Shown piece after piece: positions 44,411 to 55,025 of a DNA stretch of 64,000 bases (positions within the stretch are counted from its first letter, which is position 1; each line of letters opens with the position of its first letter). The DNA lies in contig OZ023180.1 in assembly GCA_963995505.1 (NCBI GenBank), positions 2,542,501 through 2,606,500 of the forward strand. The letters run 5' to 3'. Below the pieces are notes generated by a model. The model saw only the letters and a list, made by a program, of their open reading frames with translations. It did no database searches and was not told where the DNA came from. This stretch comes from Hypericum androsaemum (lineage: Eukaryota; Streptophyta; Magnoliopsida; Malpighiales; Hypericaceae). The position numbers and the translations under genes are program-made.

Positions 44411-45347
44411 TGTTGTTTGTTGGAGGAGGTCTACTTGATTAGGATATTTAATAGTCGAGGCAAGAGTTGGACTCTTTCTCCGTAAGACGAGATTGCCCTG
44501 TATTCAGTGCTTACGGAATGCGGCAATCGTCCCCAAGATACAACGACTAGGCTTCTTCCGAGTTCGTAGCACAACGACCCTCGAAGCTTCAGGCAAACTT
44601 TAGATATTCGAAACTTTCCGAGAGAGCGAGAGAGAACTATTGCTAAAGAATGGTTATGCAATGAGTTTTCGGGGTGAGATGCAAAAGAGGGGGAGATGCC
44701 TATTTATAGGCTACTGGATGGGAGGGAGGTAGGTAGCCCGAAGAGTTGCGTCTGTTCGGATGACACTCGGGCTGCCCATTCAGGCCCCTTTTTCAGCCAG
44801 ATCGTGCCTCTTCGGTGGGCATTCTGGATCCCTTCGGCAGTCAACCCTCCGCTCGTGTCCCTATGGCGGGCATCTGAGCACAGGCACCTTTCTGCACTTC
44901 TTCGTGACCGTTCGGATGGACAAGCCTTTGCTCACACTCTTTCGGCCGTCTGAAAGTTTCTGGAACGTTTTGGACCCGTTCAGAATTTGCCAAAATTAAA
45001 GGCTCCTCAGCTCCTCGCGATGATGCGCACGTGCGAAGTGCCAAGTGTGCCACAAAGCGCCCATTGCGACCTGCGTCTAATGCGACCTGCGCACGTGAAT
45101 GTGCGCGTGCTCGTGCTCGGATGCTGCTTCGCACCATCCTCGCAGGCAGCCTTGGTCAGCTCTTCAGGTGGAACATTTAATGTTACACCAGCTTGGAGCT
45201 TCTCCTTATAAACAAGAAAAATTCCCTTGAGATTTCCGATGTGGTAATGGTTCTCCCATCCTCAGCTTGGGCTTTTCAGCTTGAGTTTTTCAGCTAGGGC
45301 CTTTCAGCTTGGGCCAAATGCATTAATTATGCATTCAAAACCCAACA
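44411..45347 (-). repeat. 5' LTR of copia-2, 937 bp
   Basis: Colinear with 39145-40121, with several small indels; the GA microsatellite and the CA/CG tract are shorter. It ends CCCAACA before the TCTTC duplication. Confidence 0.93.
45119..45139. repeat. LTR hairpin, copia-2 5' LTR
   Basis: GGATGCTGC / GCACCATCC with loop TTC; one stem mismatch compared with the 3' LTR copy. Confidence 0.8.
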
Positions 45348-45530
45348 TCTTCTTTAAGGAAATGTCCCAGAATTTTAAGTGGTTAAGAACTCTAAGTCCT
45401 TTTGTAAAGCATATTAGACTTTTTCTGTATAAATATGAAGTAGGGGTTAGGAGTACTTTGACTTTGGTCAGAAAAAAGGAGATTAGGGTTGTTCAACCCT
45501 TGGAGCTGAGCCGTCGCTCGCTCGCTCGCT

Positions 45531-45934
45531 CGGAAGAGATTTTTTTTATAAACTAACCAATCTATTTTTTTTTGTTTACCAATCCGATGAGAGAATTTTT
45601 AAATAAAAATATATATTATGAAATAAATTCATTATTAAAATGTAAAATAATTATAAATATACTTTAATATAATTGCAATTTTATAATTGACAATTATCAA
45701 ATTCATAATTTAATAACATTTAATATAACAAAATCAAAAAAGATTTTTTTGGCGACTCGGACGATTTTACCGGGTGGACCAATTGATCTAACCGATTAAA
45801 CCATCATCCGAGTTTATGGGCAAAATGACCGGGATGGATCCTAGGTCACGACATGATCAGTTGGACCATGATTTTAAACCATTGGCACAAGGTTAATCTC
45901 GTGGTTTGTTTGTATTCATATGGCCATGTTCATA
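45531..45934. other. AT-rich DNA between duplication copies
   Basis: After a CTCG tetranucleotide run (about 45515-45532) the DNA is extremely AT-rich. At 45755-45890 it has GGACCAATTGATCTAACCG-like blocks akin to those at 12720-13080. This interval holds the junction of the tandem duplication. Confidence 0.35.
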
Positions 45935-46393
45935 GCATGAGAAACAAAGTAAAGTCTGTAAACTTCAAACGATGAGATTCTCGTTTTCTTTTGAAGGAGC
46001 GTGCTATAAAATTCTACATCGAAATGAAGAATGATTTGGCTGATGTATAAAGTGAAAAGCTCCGTAAACAGATAATCGTAAAATTTTGGATTGGATATTT
46101 AGATATTAAAAAAATATCAATGTTTCCTAAAAAAAAGAATATCAATGTTGCATAGAAACGCACGCAACAATACAGAAATCAGCAACAATATGCTGGTATC
46201 CGTTGTACTATAATCTGGGCTGTTGTATGATCCTACATTAAATTAACAGGAACGATTCCGCCAAATAAACTTGACTGTAATGGTATGTTTAATGCGTAAC
46301 TTCCGAGCAAATGTCCAGAGAAGATGCCACAATATATTCTTATTCTTTTTTTTAGGGAACAATATATTCTTATTCTTGTTTAACACAGCTGGG

Positions 46394-46402
46394 AATAAAT
46401 AG
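46394..46402 (+). promoter_or_regulatory. TATA box of the ghost PHT1 promoter
   Basis: AATAAATAG is the counterpart of TTAAATAG at 31903 and is closer to a canonical plant TATA box than the copy at the intact gene. Confidence 0.5.
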
Positions 46403-46485
46403 AGAGCCTTTTCTTAGACCAAGACATTGTGAAAGGTTCTCTCTCCCTTTGCACTTGTAGTTCTTCAACCAGGAGGTAAGCTTTC

Positions 46486-47773
46486 TGACGAGCGTGTCGA
46501 GGCCCTTCAAAATAAACCGATATTTCGTGGCTCACTAATTTGTAGCAAGCAAGGGAAGTACCGAGTCAGATCCAAGGAGGGACGAATACTCAATTAATTT
46601 AACTATTTAAACGAAAGTAAAAGGGGGGATTTTGTGAGATTTGTAGATCAAACGAAATCAACAAAACACAGAAGAGAGAAGTATAAGTAAAAATCAATGA
46701 GAGAAAAGCGGCAGATTTGAGATCGGAGTACCACGACAGGTTGGTTGATCACTGGATCACAAAAGATAATCTAACGTGTAAATCTCTCGCAACCGCAAAG
46801 AGACCACAAATATCCAACAATCAACTAGCCAAACGACCGCCTAACTAGTTGTTTATCACCTAGTAGATAGAATATCAATCGATTTCTATTCTATAAGATA
46901 ATAGCATTAAGAACAGATGTTCCTACTCCTAGCGATTATACTCAAAACCTTGGTATCTACAAACTAGCCTTACTTATTCCTAGTTAATTAGTTTGGTAAC
47001 GACCGTTCCTTGCTGAATTAACCTTGCTCCTAGGTTCAATTCCTAACTGCAACCGCTAATCAAGAATTAAAGGCAAATCTGTTCAAGAATAAACTCACAA
47101 CCGCAAATCATTCAAGAACAAAAATAAGCACAAAAAAATAAGTAAATACTACTGCGATAGATTAATAAAATCAAGATCCTCACAACCAAAACCTGGGTCT
47201 CCTCCCTCGAATCAACCTAGAGGTTTAGCTCCTCATGGTCTTGGCAAAGATAAAATAAAAATAGGGGTTCTCCAGAATGAAAAGTTCTCCTAAAATAAGT
47301 CTAGAGGGTTATATATAAGCCCTCCTAAGTGTAAAAACCTAATGGGTCATCCCCAGTGTCCTAAGGGATCAGAAGACCGAATTTCCAAAATTGGCCCTTA
47401 AAATTCGCTGATAACAATCTGCCAGTCCAGCCTTCAGTGTTTTAGTCGTAACTTCTTTTTTCGATCTCCGATTTAGGCGTTCTTTATATGCACGGAAAGA
47501 AGAAAGAAATATCTTCAATTGTCTGTCAAATACGCATCCTCTAATTCGGCTCCAAAATTAACCGAAATGCCCTTCCAAGTCAGCTGTCCCTGCCAGACTT
47601 CTTCTCCAAGTATAATTCCTTCCAAATTTGCCTCCTTTACCTACAATTTAGCACAAAGAACCCATTAGTCATCCAAATCTCAAATATTTACTAAAACGAT
47701 ACTAAACTAAAGACAAACATAAGAAAATAACTCAAAATCCTATGCATTTAATGCGTGTTTTAGACACACATCA
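46486..47773 (-). repeat. Solo LTR, 1288 bp, in the orphan 5'-UTR intron
   Basis: Sense-strand start TGATGTGTGTCTAAAACACG and end CACGCTCGTCA. It is flanked by a perfect CTTTC duplication (46481-46485 and 47774-47778). The uninterrupted site GTAAGCTTTCCTCTTC is present at 31990-32005. No internal region is left, so an element inserted and then lost one LTR plus interior by LTR-LTR recombination. The style is Ty3/gypsy-like, but the family is not certain. Confidence 0.92.
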
Positions 47774-48311
47774 CTTTCCTCTTCTTTTTCGATTGACTTT
47801 CCCTTTATATTTGCTAGAACTAGACTCATTCCAAATTTGGCATCATTGCTTTGTTTTATAAGCGTAATTTTATTGATTTATTTATTATTTACAAACTATC
47901 TAGTGAGTGTAGAATTTTCTTCAAAAAATTTGTAGCTACTAGCCTTATCAAAATTTTGACCCGTTAAAGTTTATTGAAAAAAACCATGCGAGAAAAAGAG
48001 TAGCATCGATAACACAATCATACACAAGTCTACCACGCAAAATCACCATAAAAATAACTACACCTAGCGGCATGATTGCTTGTTCATTTAATTCTTTTTA
48101 CCATCTTTTTATGTTATTCAGAATCTAAAATATCTTAATTAAATTAGCACATTTTTTTATAAGTAGACTTTATTTAATTTCATTATGTACAACTTTCTTA
48201 TTAAATGTTTATGAAAGTTAGGACCATTGAGTCCACCATAATTGGGCCGGTTCATAAAAGTTCATTAGAGTGACTGAAATTCCAAGTTGTAATTTTAATG
48301 TACATATTTCT

Positions 48312-48585
48312 TTTGGCAAAAAATCAAATCACACCTTTTAGTTAACCAAAAAAGCAATTACCACCTTATACTGACATCACTTATCCACGTAAACAAAGAC
48401 TATCCACCTCATCAAATTAAAAAAATACCCTAACCCTCCCTCTCTTCCAAAGCTTCGCCCTCCTCCGTCGTCTCTAAGATGTAATACGTACATATACTTA
48501 GTGTCTAATACCCTGCAAATGATCTACCCGCCTAAGATCGATCTATCTTCCTAATGTTGTTCTACTTTTCCCTCGAATAAGAAAC
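48312..48585. other. Unassigned 274-bp segment at the copy-B breakpoint
   Basis: No match to copy A or to the copia elements. It starts TTTTGGCAAAAAATCAAATC and could be the end of another transposon. No coding sequence was seen. Confidence 0.4.
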
Positions 48586-49560
48586 TGTTGTTTCGGAAGG
48601 TTGGTGTACTTGATTAGGATCTACAGCAGTCGAGGCAAGTATTGGACACTTTCTCTGTAAGACGAGATTGCCCCGTATATTTCAGTGCGGTACGGGCTAC
48701 GGCAATCGTTCCCAAGATACAACGACTGTTAGGGCATTTCCAAGAACGTTGCACACGTATCTCGAAACTTTCGGGCGAACCCTTATATACTCAGAACTTT
48801 TAGACGGACTTTTGAAGTGAAGAACGGGGGGAGAGGAGAAGACAACAATGCCTATATGGATGCACGTGCTGCTGTGATGAGGAGAAGAAAACTATTGCTA
48901 ATGAATACTTATGCAATGAGTTGCTGGGATAAGGAAAATGGCAAGGGGGCAGGTCTATTTATAGGCTGGAGGAGGCAGGGAAGCAGCCACCCCGAAGGGA
49001 CGCGTCCGTTCGGCCAGCAGGCTGGCTAGCTGTGCTCGTGGCCCTTCGGTGGCTTCTGGATCCTTCCAGGCGCGCCCAGGCTGTGCTGGCGCCCTTTTGC
49101 GAGGGATCTCGCAACCCTTCGGCCTTCTGGAAGTCTCCTGGATATTCCAGCCCTTTCGTGCCTCTTCGGTGGCCATCCTGGAAGGTGCTCGCAGCTCCTC
49201 GTCACTTCGGTAGCTGCGCAGCTCTCTCCGGACCCGGGCAAAATACTTAAGGCTCCCTCAAGCGCCCATTGCGACCTGCATCCAATGCGCCATACGCACA
49301 CGCACGTGCGCGTACGCGAGCGCGTGCTCGTGCTCGTGCTCGGATGGTGCTACGCACCATCCTCATCGCGCTCCGAGTTGGCTTTCCCTCCAGGTGGTCA
49401 ACTTATTTCCTAGTCAACAAGGAGTTCTCCTTATAAACTAGGAGATGTTGGTGCCACTTTCCAATGTGGGATGGCACTTTCCATTTTCCCTTTTTGGGCT
49501 TTTGGACTTTGGGCCTTCTTTGGGCTTTGCTTTGAATCTTTCATTCAATTTTACCCAACA
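48586..49560 (-). repeat. 3' LTR of copia-3, 975 bp
   Basis: Runs from TGTTGTTTCGGAAGG to ACCCAACA. The internal side continues ATCTCCCACATGAATG (polypurine tract on the sense strand). It contains the CA/CG tract and a U3 hairpin at 49342-49362. Confidence 0.92.
49342..49362. repeat. LTR hairpin, copia-3 3' LTR
   Basis: GGATGGTGC / GCACCATCC, a perfect 9-bp stem with loop TAC. Confidence 0.9.
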
Positions 49561-50103
49561 ATCTCCCACATGAATGATGATTAATGCATGCAGACTCTAA
49601 TCAAAAGTTCTGACGTGTTATTATTGCATCGAGACAGGTAGCTTGTGGCTTTGAACCTTCTCTAGTAATATGTTATCGGATTTACTCGCTGCTCGGTGAA
49701 CGTGATGTCTTGAACCGTCAGCTTTTGGCGTAAACCAAGACAATAACATTTACACAATAATAATCCTAGTATATTTGGGTTCTCACGTTGTGTCCATTTC
49801 GGCGCTGGACCGTATCTTGGATTCATAAGTATTTTTCTCATTTGAAGCGGCCTCACTTCACACTTACATAGGTGATCTCCTATCAGGAGTATTCTGCCAT
49901 ACTCCACCTTTATCAAGGTATAGGAATCATTAAAAGCGTAATGCTTAACCTTACCACACCTCTGCAGGTTAATACATGGGCAGCTTCTGAGAATGAGATA
50001 GGTTCCAGGTGATTAACTGAACCCTCCATAACTTAGTTGTCTCATTGAACCAAGTTTGTGGGATCTCCACTCATCACGGTTGAGTTACCGCTATGGACGT
50101 TCT

Positions 50104-53100
50104 TTAGTGTGTGGATTTTAATCCCATTCTCCTTACTGCGTTGTACATTTGATCTCTATTAATTCCTTTTGTAAAAGGATCAGCTAAGTTGTCCTTGGAC
50201 TTTACGTAATTAATGGTGATCACCCCACTAGAGATCAACTGTCTAACGGTATTGTGTCTCCGACGGATATGTCGAGACTTTCCGTTGTACATTGTACTTT
50301 GTGCTCTCCCGATTGCAGACATGCTATCACAATGTATCAATACCGGAGGCACCTGTTTGCTCCAGCACGGAATATCCTCTAGGAAGTTTCTGAGCCATTC
50401 AGCTTCTTCCCCAGCTTTGTCTAGTGCTATAAACTCTGACTCCATGGTGGATCGAGCTATGCACGTTTGTTTAGAGGACTTCCAAGACACAGCTCCTCCT
50501 CCTATGGTGAATACGTATCCACTCGTGGATTTGGAGTCCTTAGTGACTGATATCCAGTTTGCGTCACTGTATCCTTCTAATACAACTGGATATTTAGCAT
50601 AATGTATGCCATGGTTTATGGTATGTGTTAAGTACCGTAAAACCCTTTCCAGAGCTATCCAGTAATCCTTTCCTAAATAACTTGTGAATCTACTAAGCTT
50701 ACTAACTGAGTACGCAATATCGGGACGTGTGCAGTTTGTTTAATACATCAAGCTCCCGATAATTTGCGCATACCTCAGTTGAGATACTGGGTCCCCTCGA
50801 TTCTTGGCTAAGTGTAGATTCAAACCTACTGGAGTCTTAATCAGAGGTTTGTCAAAAGCTTCAAATTTCTTAAGCACGCTTTCCACGTAGTGGGATTGCA
50901 TCAAGATAATTTCGTCAGCTTTCCTAGAAATTTTTATTCCTAGTATGACATCTGCCAGACCAATATCTTTCATGTCAAAGTGATTCTTTAACATGTTCTT
51001 AGTTTTCACAATAACCTCTTTATTGCTTCCCATAATTAGTAAGTAATCTACGTAGAGACATACAATTACGTAAGCTTCAGGTGTGCCCTTAATGTAAACA
51101 CATTTATCGCACTCATTGATCTTAAATCCATTCGATAGCATTGTCCTGTCAAATTTCTCGTGCCACTGTTTCGGCACTTGTTTTAGCCCGTATAGTGACT
51201 TGACTAGCCGACATACTTTATGCTCTTGACCGGGAGCAACAAACCCTTCAGGTTGCTCCATGTATATCTCCTCTTCCAGTTCTCCATTTAGGAAAGCTGT
51301 TTTTACGTCCATTTGGTGGATCTCGAGGTTATAGAGTGTCGCAACCGCTATGAGTACTCTAATTGATGTGATTCTTGTGACCGGTGAATACGTGTCAAAG
51401 AAATCATATCCCTCCTTCTGTTTGAACCCCTTAGCTACCAATCGAGCTTTGTACTTGTCGATTGATCCATCAGCTTTGTATTTCCTTTTTAGGATCCACC
51501 TGCATCCCAAAGGTTTGCAGCCCGGTGGGAGATTCACGATTTCCCACATGTGGTTTTGCATAATGGATTCTATCTCACTATTGATAGCTTTCTTCCAGAG
51601 AGGAGCATCTGGACTGGACAATGCCTCTTGGATTATCCTGGGTTCATCTTCTAATGCATAGGTTAGATAATCCGGACTAAAAGATTTGGTTACCTTCGTC
51701 CGTTTAATACGTCTAGGTTCATCATCTTCCTGATTTGACCTTTGCGTAGTCTCGTGAGCCCTTTTCTTCGGACTTGCTTCCTTTCTTTCCTTATTAGGAA
51801 AGCTATCTTCGAAGAACATTGCGTTCCTTGATTCTATGACCATTCCCGCGTTTATCTCAGGGTTTTCAGATTTATGCACCAAAAATCGATAAGCACTACT
51901 ATTTTGCGCATATCCGATAAAGATGCAATCAATGATCTTGGGTCCTATTCTCACCTGCTTAGGTTTAGGTACTTCGACCTTTGCTAGGCACCCCCACACT
52001 TTAAGGTAACCATAGGAAGGCTTCCTTCCTTTCCATAGCTCATATGGGGTTTTATACCTTTTCTTATATGGCAAATTGTTTAGAATGTGGTTAGCTGAGA
52101 GCACAGCTTCTCCCCACATGTTCTGGGGTAAGCCCGAGCTGATCAACATAGCGTTCATCATCTCCTTCAGAGTTTGATTTTTGCGTTTAGCTACGCCATT
52201 TGATTGAGGTGAGTATGGAGCAGTCGTCTGATGAATAATGCCATGTTCTTGACAGAGTTCCTCAAACGGAGCTACATATTCTCCCCCTCGATCACTTCGG
52301 ATCATTTTGATTTTCACGCTGAGTTGATTTTCAACCTCATTCTTATATCTCTTAAAGGCATCAAGAGCTTCGTCTTTGCCCTTCGGGAGATATACGTAAC
52401 AATATCTCGTGCAGTCATCGATAAATGTGATGAAGTATTTCTTCCCGCCTTTAGTTTGCACGTGTTTCATATCGCAAGTGTCCGTATGAATTAACTCTAA
52501 AGGCGTAGTACTTCTTTCCACCGAATGGAAAGGTACTTTGGTCATTTTAGCCTCCACACATACTTCACATTTATCAGATGGGTTAAACTCAAGATTCGGT
52601 AATAAATTTAAACTTACTAACTTTTTTAGTGAGTTTAAATTTACGTGTCCTAATCTACCATGCCATAAATTAGAACACTCGGCCAAGTATGAAGAAGTGT
52701 TAACTTTATTTTCACCGTTAAAGGTGCGATGTACAGTTATTACATTCATCTTAAATAGCCCCTTTTCTAGATAACCCTTTCCTATGAATTGATCCGCTTT
52801 GGTCAGTACAAACTTATCAGCCTCAAATACAAGCTTAAGGCCGGCTTTTCTTAACAGTGAGCCAGAAACTAAGTTCTTGCTGATGTCCAGGATATGCAGC
52901 ACATCCTTGAGGGTCAGCTTCTTTCCTGAGGTCAGCTTCAGGACCAACTTACCCAGACCGACGATCTTGGACGTTGCGGAGTTTCCCATGAACAGCTTTC
53001 GGCCAGTGATCGGGATTTAGTTCGAGAACATCTCCTTGTCCGAGCAGACATGGCGGGGAGCTCCTGTATCCACGAAACACTCTCTTGGATTGTCCACCAG

Positions 53101-53982
53101 GTTGGCTTCAAACACCACGGTTGACAGATCCATCTGGGACAAGTCTTCAGCCAGGTTAGCCTTTCCTTGGTCGTCCTTCTTCGGCTGGCGACAGTCCTTA
53201 GCCATGTATCCAGGTTTGCCGCAGTTGTAGCAGTCGCCCTTGATCTTCTTTTTCTTCTTGGCCTCTTGCTTCTCCTGCTTATCCCCGGACTTCTTCCTCT
53301 TCTTACCAACTTTTCCCTCGGCGAGGTGTATGGTGGTCTTAGAGTTGGCCTTACCTTGCTTGACTTCAGACTTTCGGTTGTCTTCCTCGATCCTAAGTCT
53401 CACAATCAGGTCTTCTAGGCCCATGTCCTTCCTCTTATGCTTGAGGTAGCTCTTGAAGTCCTTCCAGAGTGGGGGGAGCTTCTCGATCATCGCAGCTACT
53501 TGGAAGGACTCACTGAGTTGCATCCCTTCAGCTTGGATCTCGTGAAAGATCAGCTGCAACTCCTGCACTTGGTCGATGACCTTCTTGGAGTCCACCATCT
53601 TGAAGTCGAGGAATCGTCCGACGATGAATTTCTTCATCCCGGCATCCTCCATTTTGTACTTCTTCTCGAGTGAACTCCACAGCTCCTTAGCGGTCTTGGC
53701 TTCCGCGTAGACGTTATAGAGCGTGTCGTCTAGTCCATTCAGGATATAGTTCTGGCATAGGAAGTCGCTATGACTCTATGCATCGAGGACGTTGATCTTC
53801 TGTTGATCTGCCTCATTTTCTGCCACATTCGGAGCCTCTTCCTTCAAGAATCGGACCAGGTTGAGCGTCGTCAGGTAGAACAACATCTTCTGTTGCCATC
53901 TCTTGAACTCGGTACCGTTGAACTTGGCCGGCCTTTCGGTGTGGACAGTTCCCGGGACCGGTGCTGAGCTTGTCGATGCCAT
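50104..53982 (-). pseudogene. gag-pol pseudogene of copia-3
   Basis: Starts at 53982 (MASTSSAPVPG) on the minus strand. Gag is broken by a stop near 53775, and its zinc knuckle reads [14 protein letters not shown], the essential His changed to Tyr. Protease keeps the DTG triad ([10 protein letters not shown]). After a stop near 53018, 749 codons (52989-50740) are open through integrase ([11 protein letters not shown]) and RT. The catalytic YVDD has become YVDY (51043-51045), destroying an essential metal-binding Asp. A stop near 50738 precedes RNase H (ends 50104). Long openness with active-site loss suggests fairly recent death. Confidence 0.93.
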
Positions 53983-54009
53983 TTCAAGTACACAATCTCG
54001 TCTTACGAT

Positions 54010-54627
54010 TGTTGTTTCGGAGGGTTGGTGTCCTTGATTAGGATCTACGGCAGTCGAGGCAAGTATTGGACACTTTCTCCGTAAGACGAGATTACCCCGT
54101 ATATTTTAGTGCGGTACGGGCTACGGCAATCGTCTCCAAGATACAATGACTGTTAGGGCATTTCCAAGAACGGTGCACTCGTATCTCGAAACTTTCAGGC
54201 GAACCCTTATATACCCAGAAGTTTCGGACGGACTTTTGAAGTGAAGAACGGGGGGAGAGGAGAAGAAAACTATTGCTAATGAATACTTATGCAATGAGTT
54301 GCTGGGATAAGGAAAATGGCAAGGGGGCAGGCCTATTTATAGGCTGGAGGAGGCAGGGAGGCAGCCACCATGTAGGGACGCGTCCGTTCGGCCAGCAGGC
54401 TGGCTGACTGCGCTCGTGGCCCTTCGGTGGCTTCTGGATCCTTCCAGGCGCGCCCAGGCTGTGCTGGAGCCCTTTCGCACCCCTTCGGCCTTCTGGAAGT
54501 CTCCTCGTGACAATACGCACGTGCAAAGTGCCAAGTGCGCCATAAAGCGCCTATTAACCTGCGTCCAATACGCCATGCGTACACATACACGCGCGAATGC
54601 GTGCGCATGCTCGTGCTCGTGTTTGGA
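54010..54627 (-). repeat. 5' LTR of copia-3, truncated
   Basis: Begins TGTTGTTTCGGAGGG next to the leader and ends in the CA/CG tract (CTCGTGCTCGTG, about 54620). It is missing the last part of U3. Compared with 48586-49560 it has an internal deletion near 54470-54505. Confidence 0.88.
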
Positions 54628-54996
54628 CTGCGATGAGGATGGTGCTACGCACCATCCGAGCACGAGCACGCGCTCACGCATGCGCGTGTGCGCATAGTGC
54701 ATTGGACGCAGGTCGCAATGGGCGCTTTGTGGCACACTTGGCACTTGGCACTTCGCAACGCGTCCCTTCGGGGTGGCTGCTTCCCTGCCTCCTCCAGCTT
54801 ATAAATAGGCCTGCCCCTTTGCCATTTTCCTCATCCCAGCAGCAAGTGCATCCATATAGGCATTGTTGTCTTCTCCTCTCCCCCCGTTCTTTACTTCAAA
54901 AGTCCACGGGGCAATCTCGTCTTACGGAGAAAGTGTCCAACACTTGCCTCGACTGCCGTAGATCCTAATCAAGTACACCAACCCTCCGAAACCACA
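54628..54996 (+). repeat. 5' LTR of copia-5, internally deleted or truncated
   Basis: Begins at the junction with copia-3 (CGATGAGGATGGTGC), lacks several hundred bp relative to 59426-60418, and ends CCGAAACCACA. The leader with the inverted repeat CGTAAGACGAGATT follows. Confidence 0.85.
54637..54657. repeat. LTR hairpin at the centre of the copia palindrome
   Basis: GGATGGTGC / GCACCATCC, a perfect 9-bp stem with loop TAC. It lies within 10-30 bp of the junction where orientation switches. Confidence 0.9.
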
Positions 54997-55025
54997 ATCG
55001 TAAGACGAGATTGGTATACTTGCAG

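Larger units (their letters stand above)
39145..45347 (-). mobile_element. copia-2: complete-length Ty1/copia element with both LTRs
   Basis: Minus-strand element bounded by LTRs 39145-40121 and 44411-45347, with a perfect 5-bp duplication TCTTC at 39140-39144 and 45348-45352. All domains (gag, protease, integrase, RT, RNase H) are present but interrupted. The same site in the duplicated locus (about 61644-61664) is empty. It is a more diverged family member than copia-1, -3 and -5. Confidence 0.95.
31490..45530 (+). repeat. Segmental duplication copy A (carries intact PHT1-2)
   Basis: Sequence from about 31490-32630 (PHT1-2 promoter, 5'-UTR exon, most of the intron) reappears at 45935-48311. 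Sequence from 35306-39144 plus 45348-45530 (downstream region) reappears at 60421-62220. Order and orientation are the same in both, so this is a direct tandem duplication. Copy A uniquely contains the LINE at 36082-38713 and copia-2 at 39145-45347. Divergence is visible throughout, so the duplication is not very recent. Confidence 0.85.
45935..48311 (+). pseudogene. Ghost PHT1 locus: orphan promoter, 5'-UTR exon and partial intron
   Basis: Aligns with the PHT1-2 upstream region from about 31490. Conserved pieces include CAGAAATCAGCAACAATATG, the TATA region, CAAGACATTGTGAAAGG, TTCTTCAACCAGGAG and the intron donor GAG|GTAAG at 46476. The intron then continues, after a solo LTR, from 47774 to 48311, with CCAAATTTGGCATCAT and others shared. 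Similarity ends at TAATTTTAATGTACATAT. No coding exon remains. Transcription from this promoter, if any, would run into the solo LTR and the copia block. Confidence 0.85.
48586..54627 (-). mobile_element. copia-3: Ty1/copia element, left arm of an inverted pair
   Basis: Minus-strand element with a full 3' LTR (48586-49560), complete-length interior and a 5' LTR truncated at about 54627, where it meets the oppositely oriented copia-5. GAAAC precedes the outer end, with no matching direct repeat at the far side of the pair. The family is that of copia-1 and copia-5. Confidence 0.92.
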
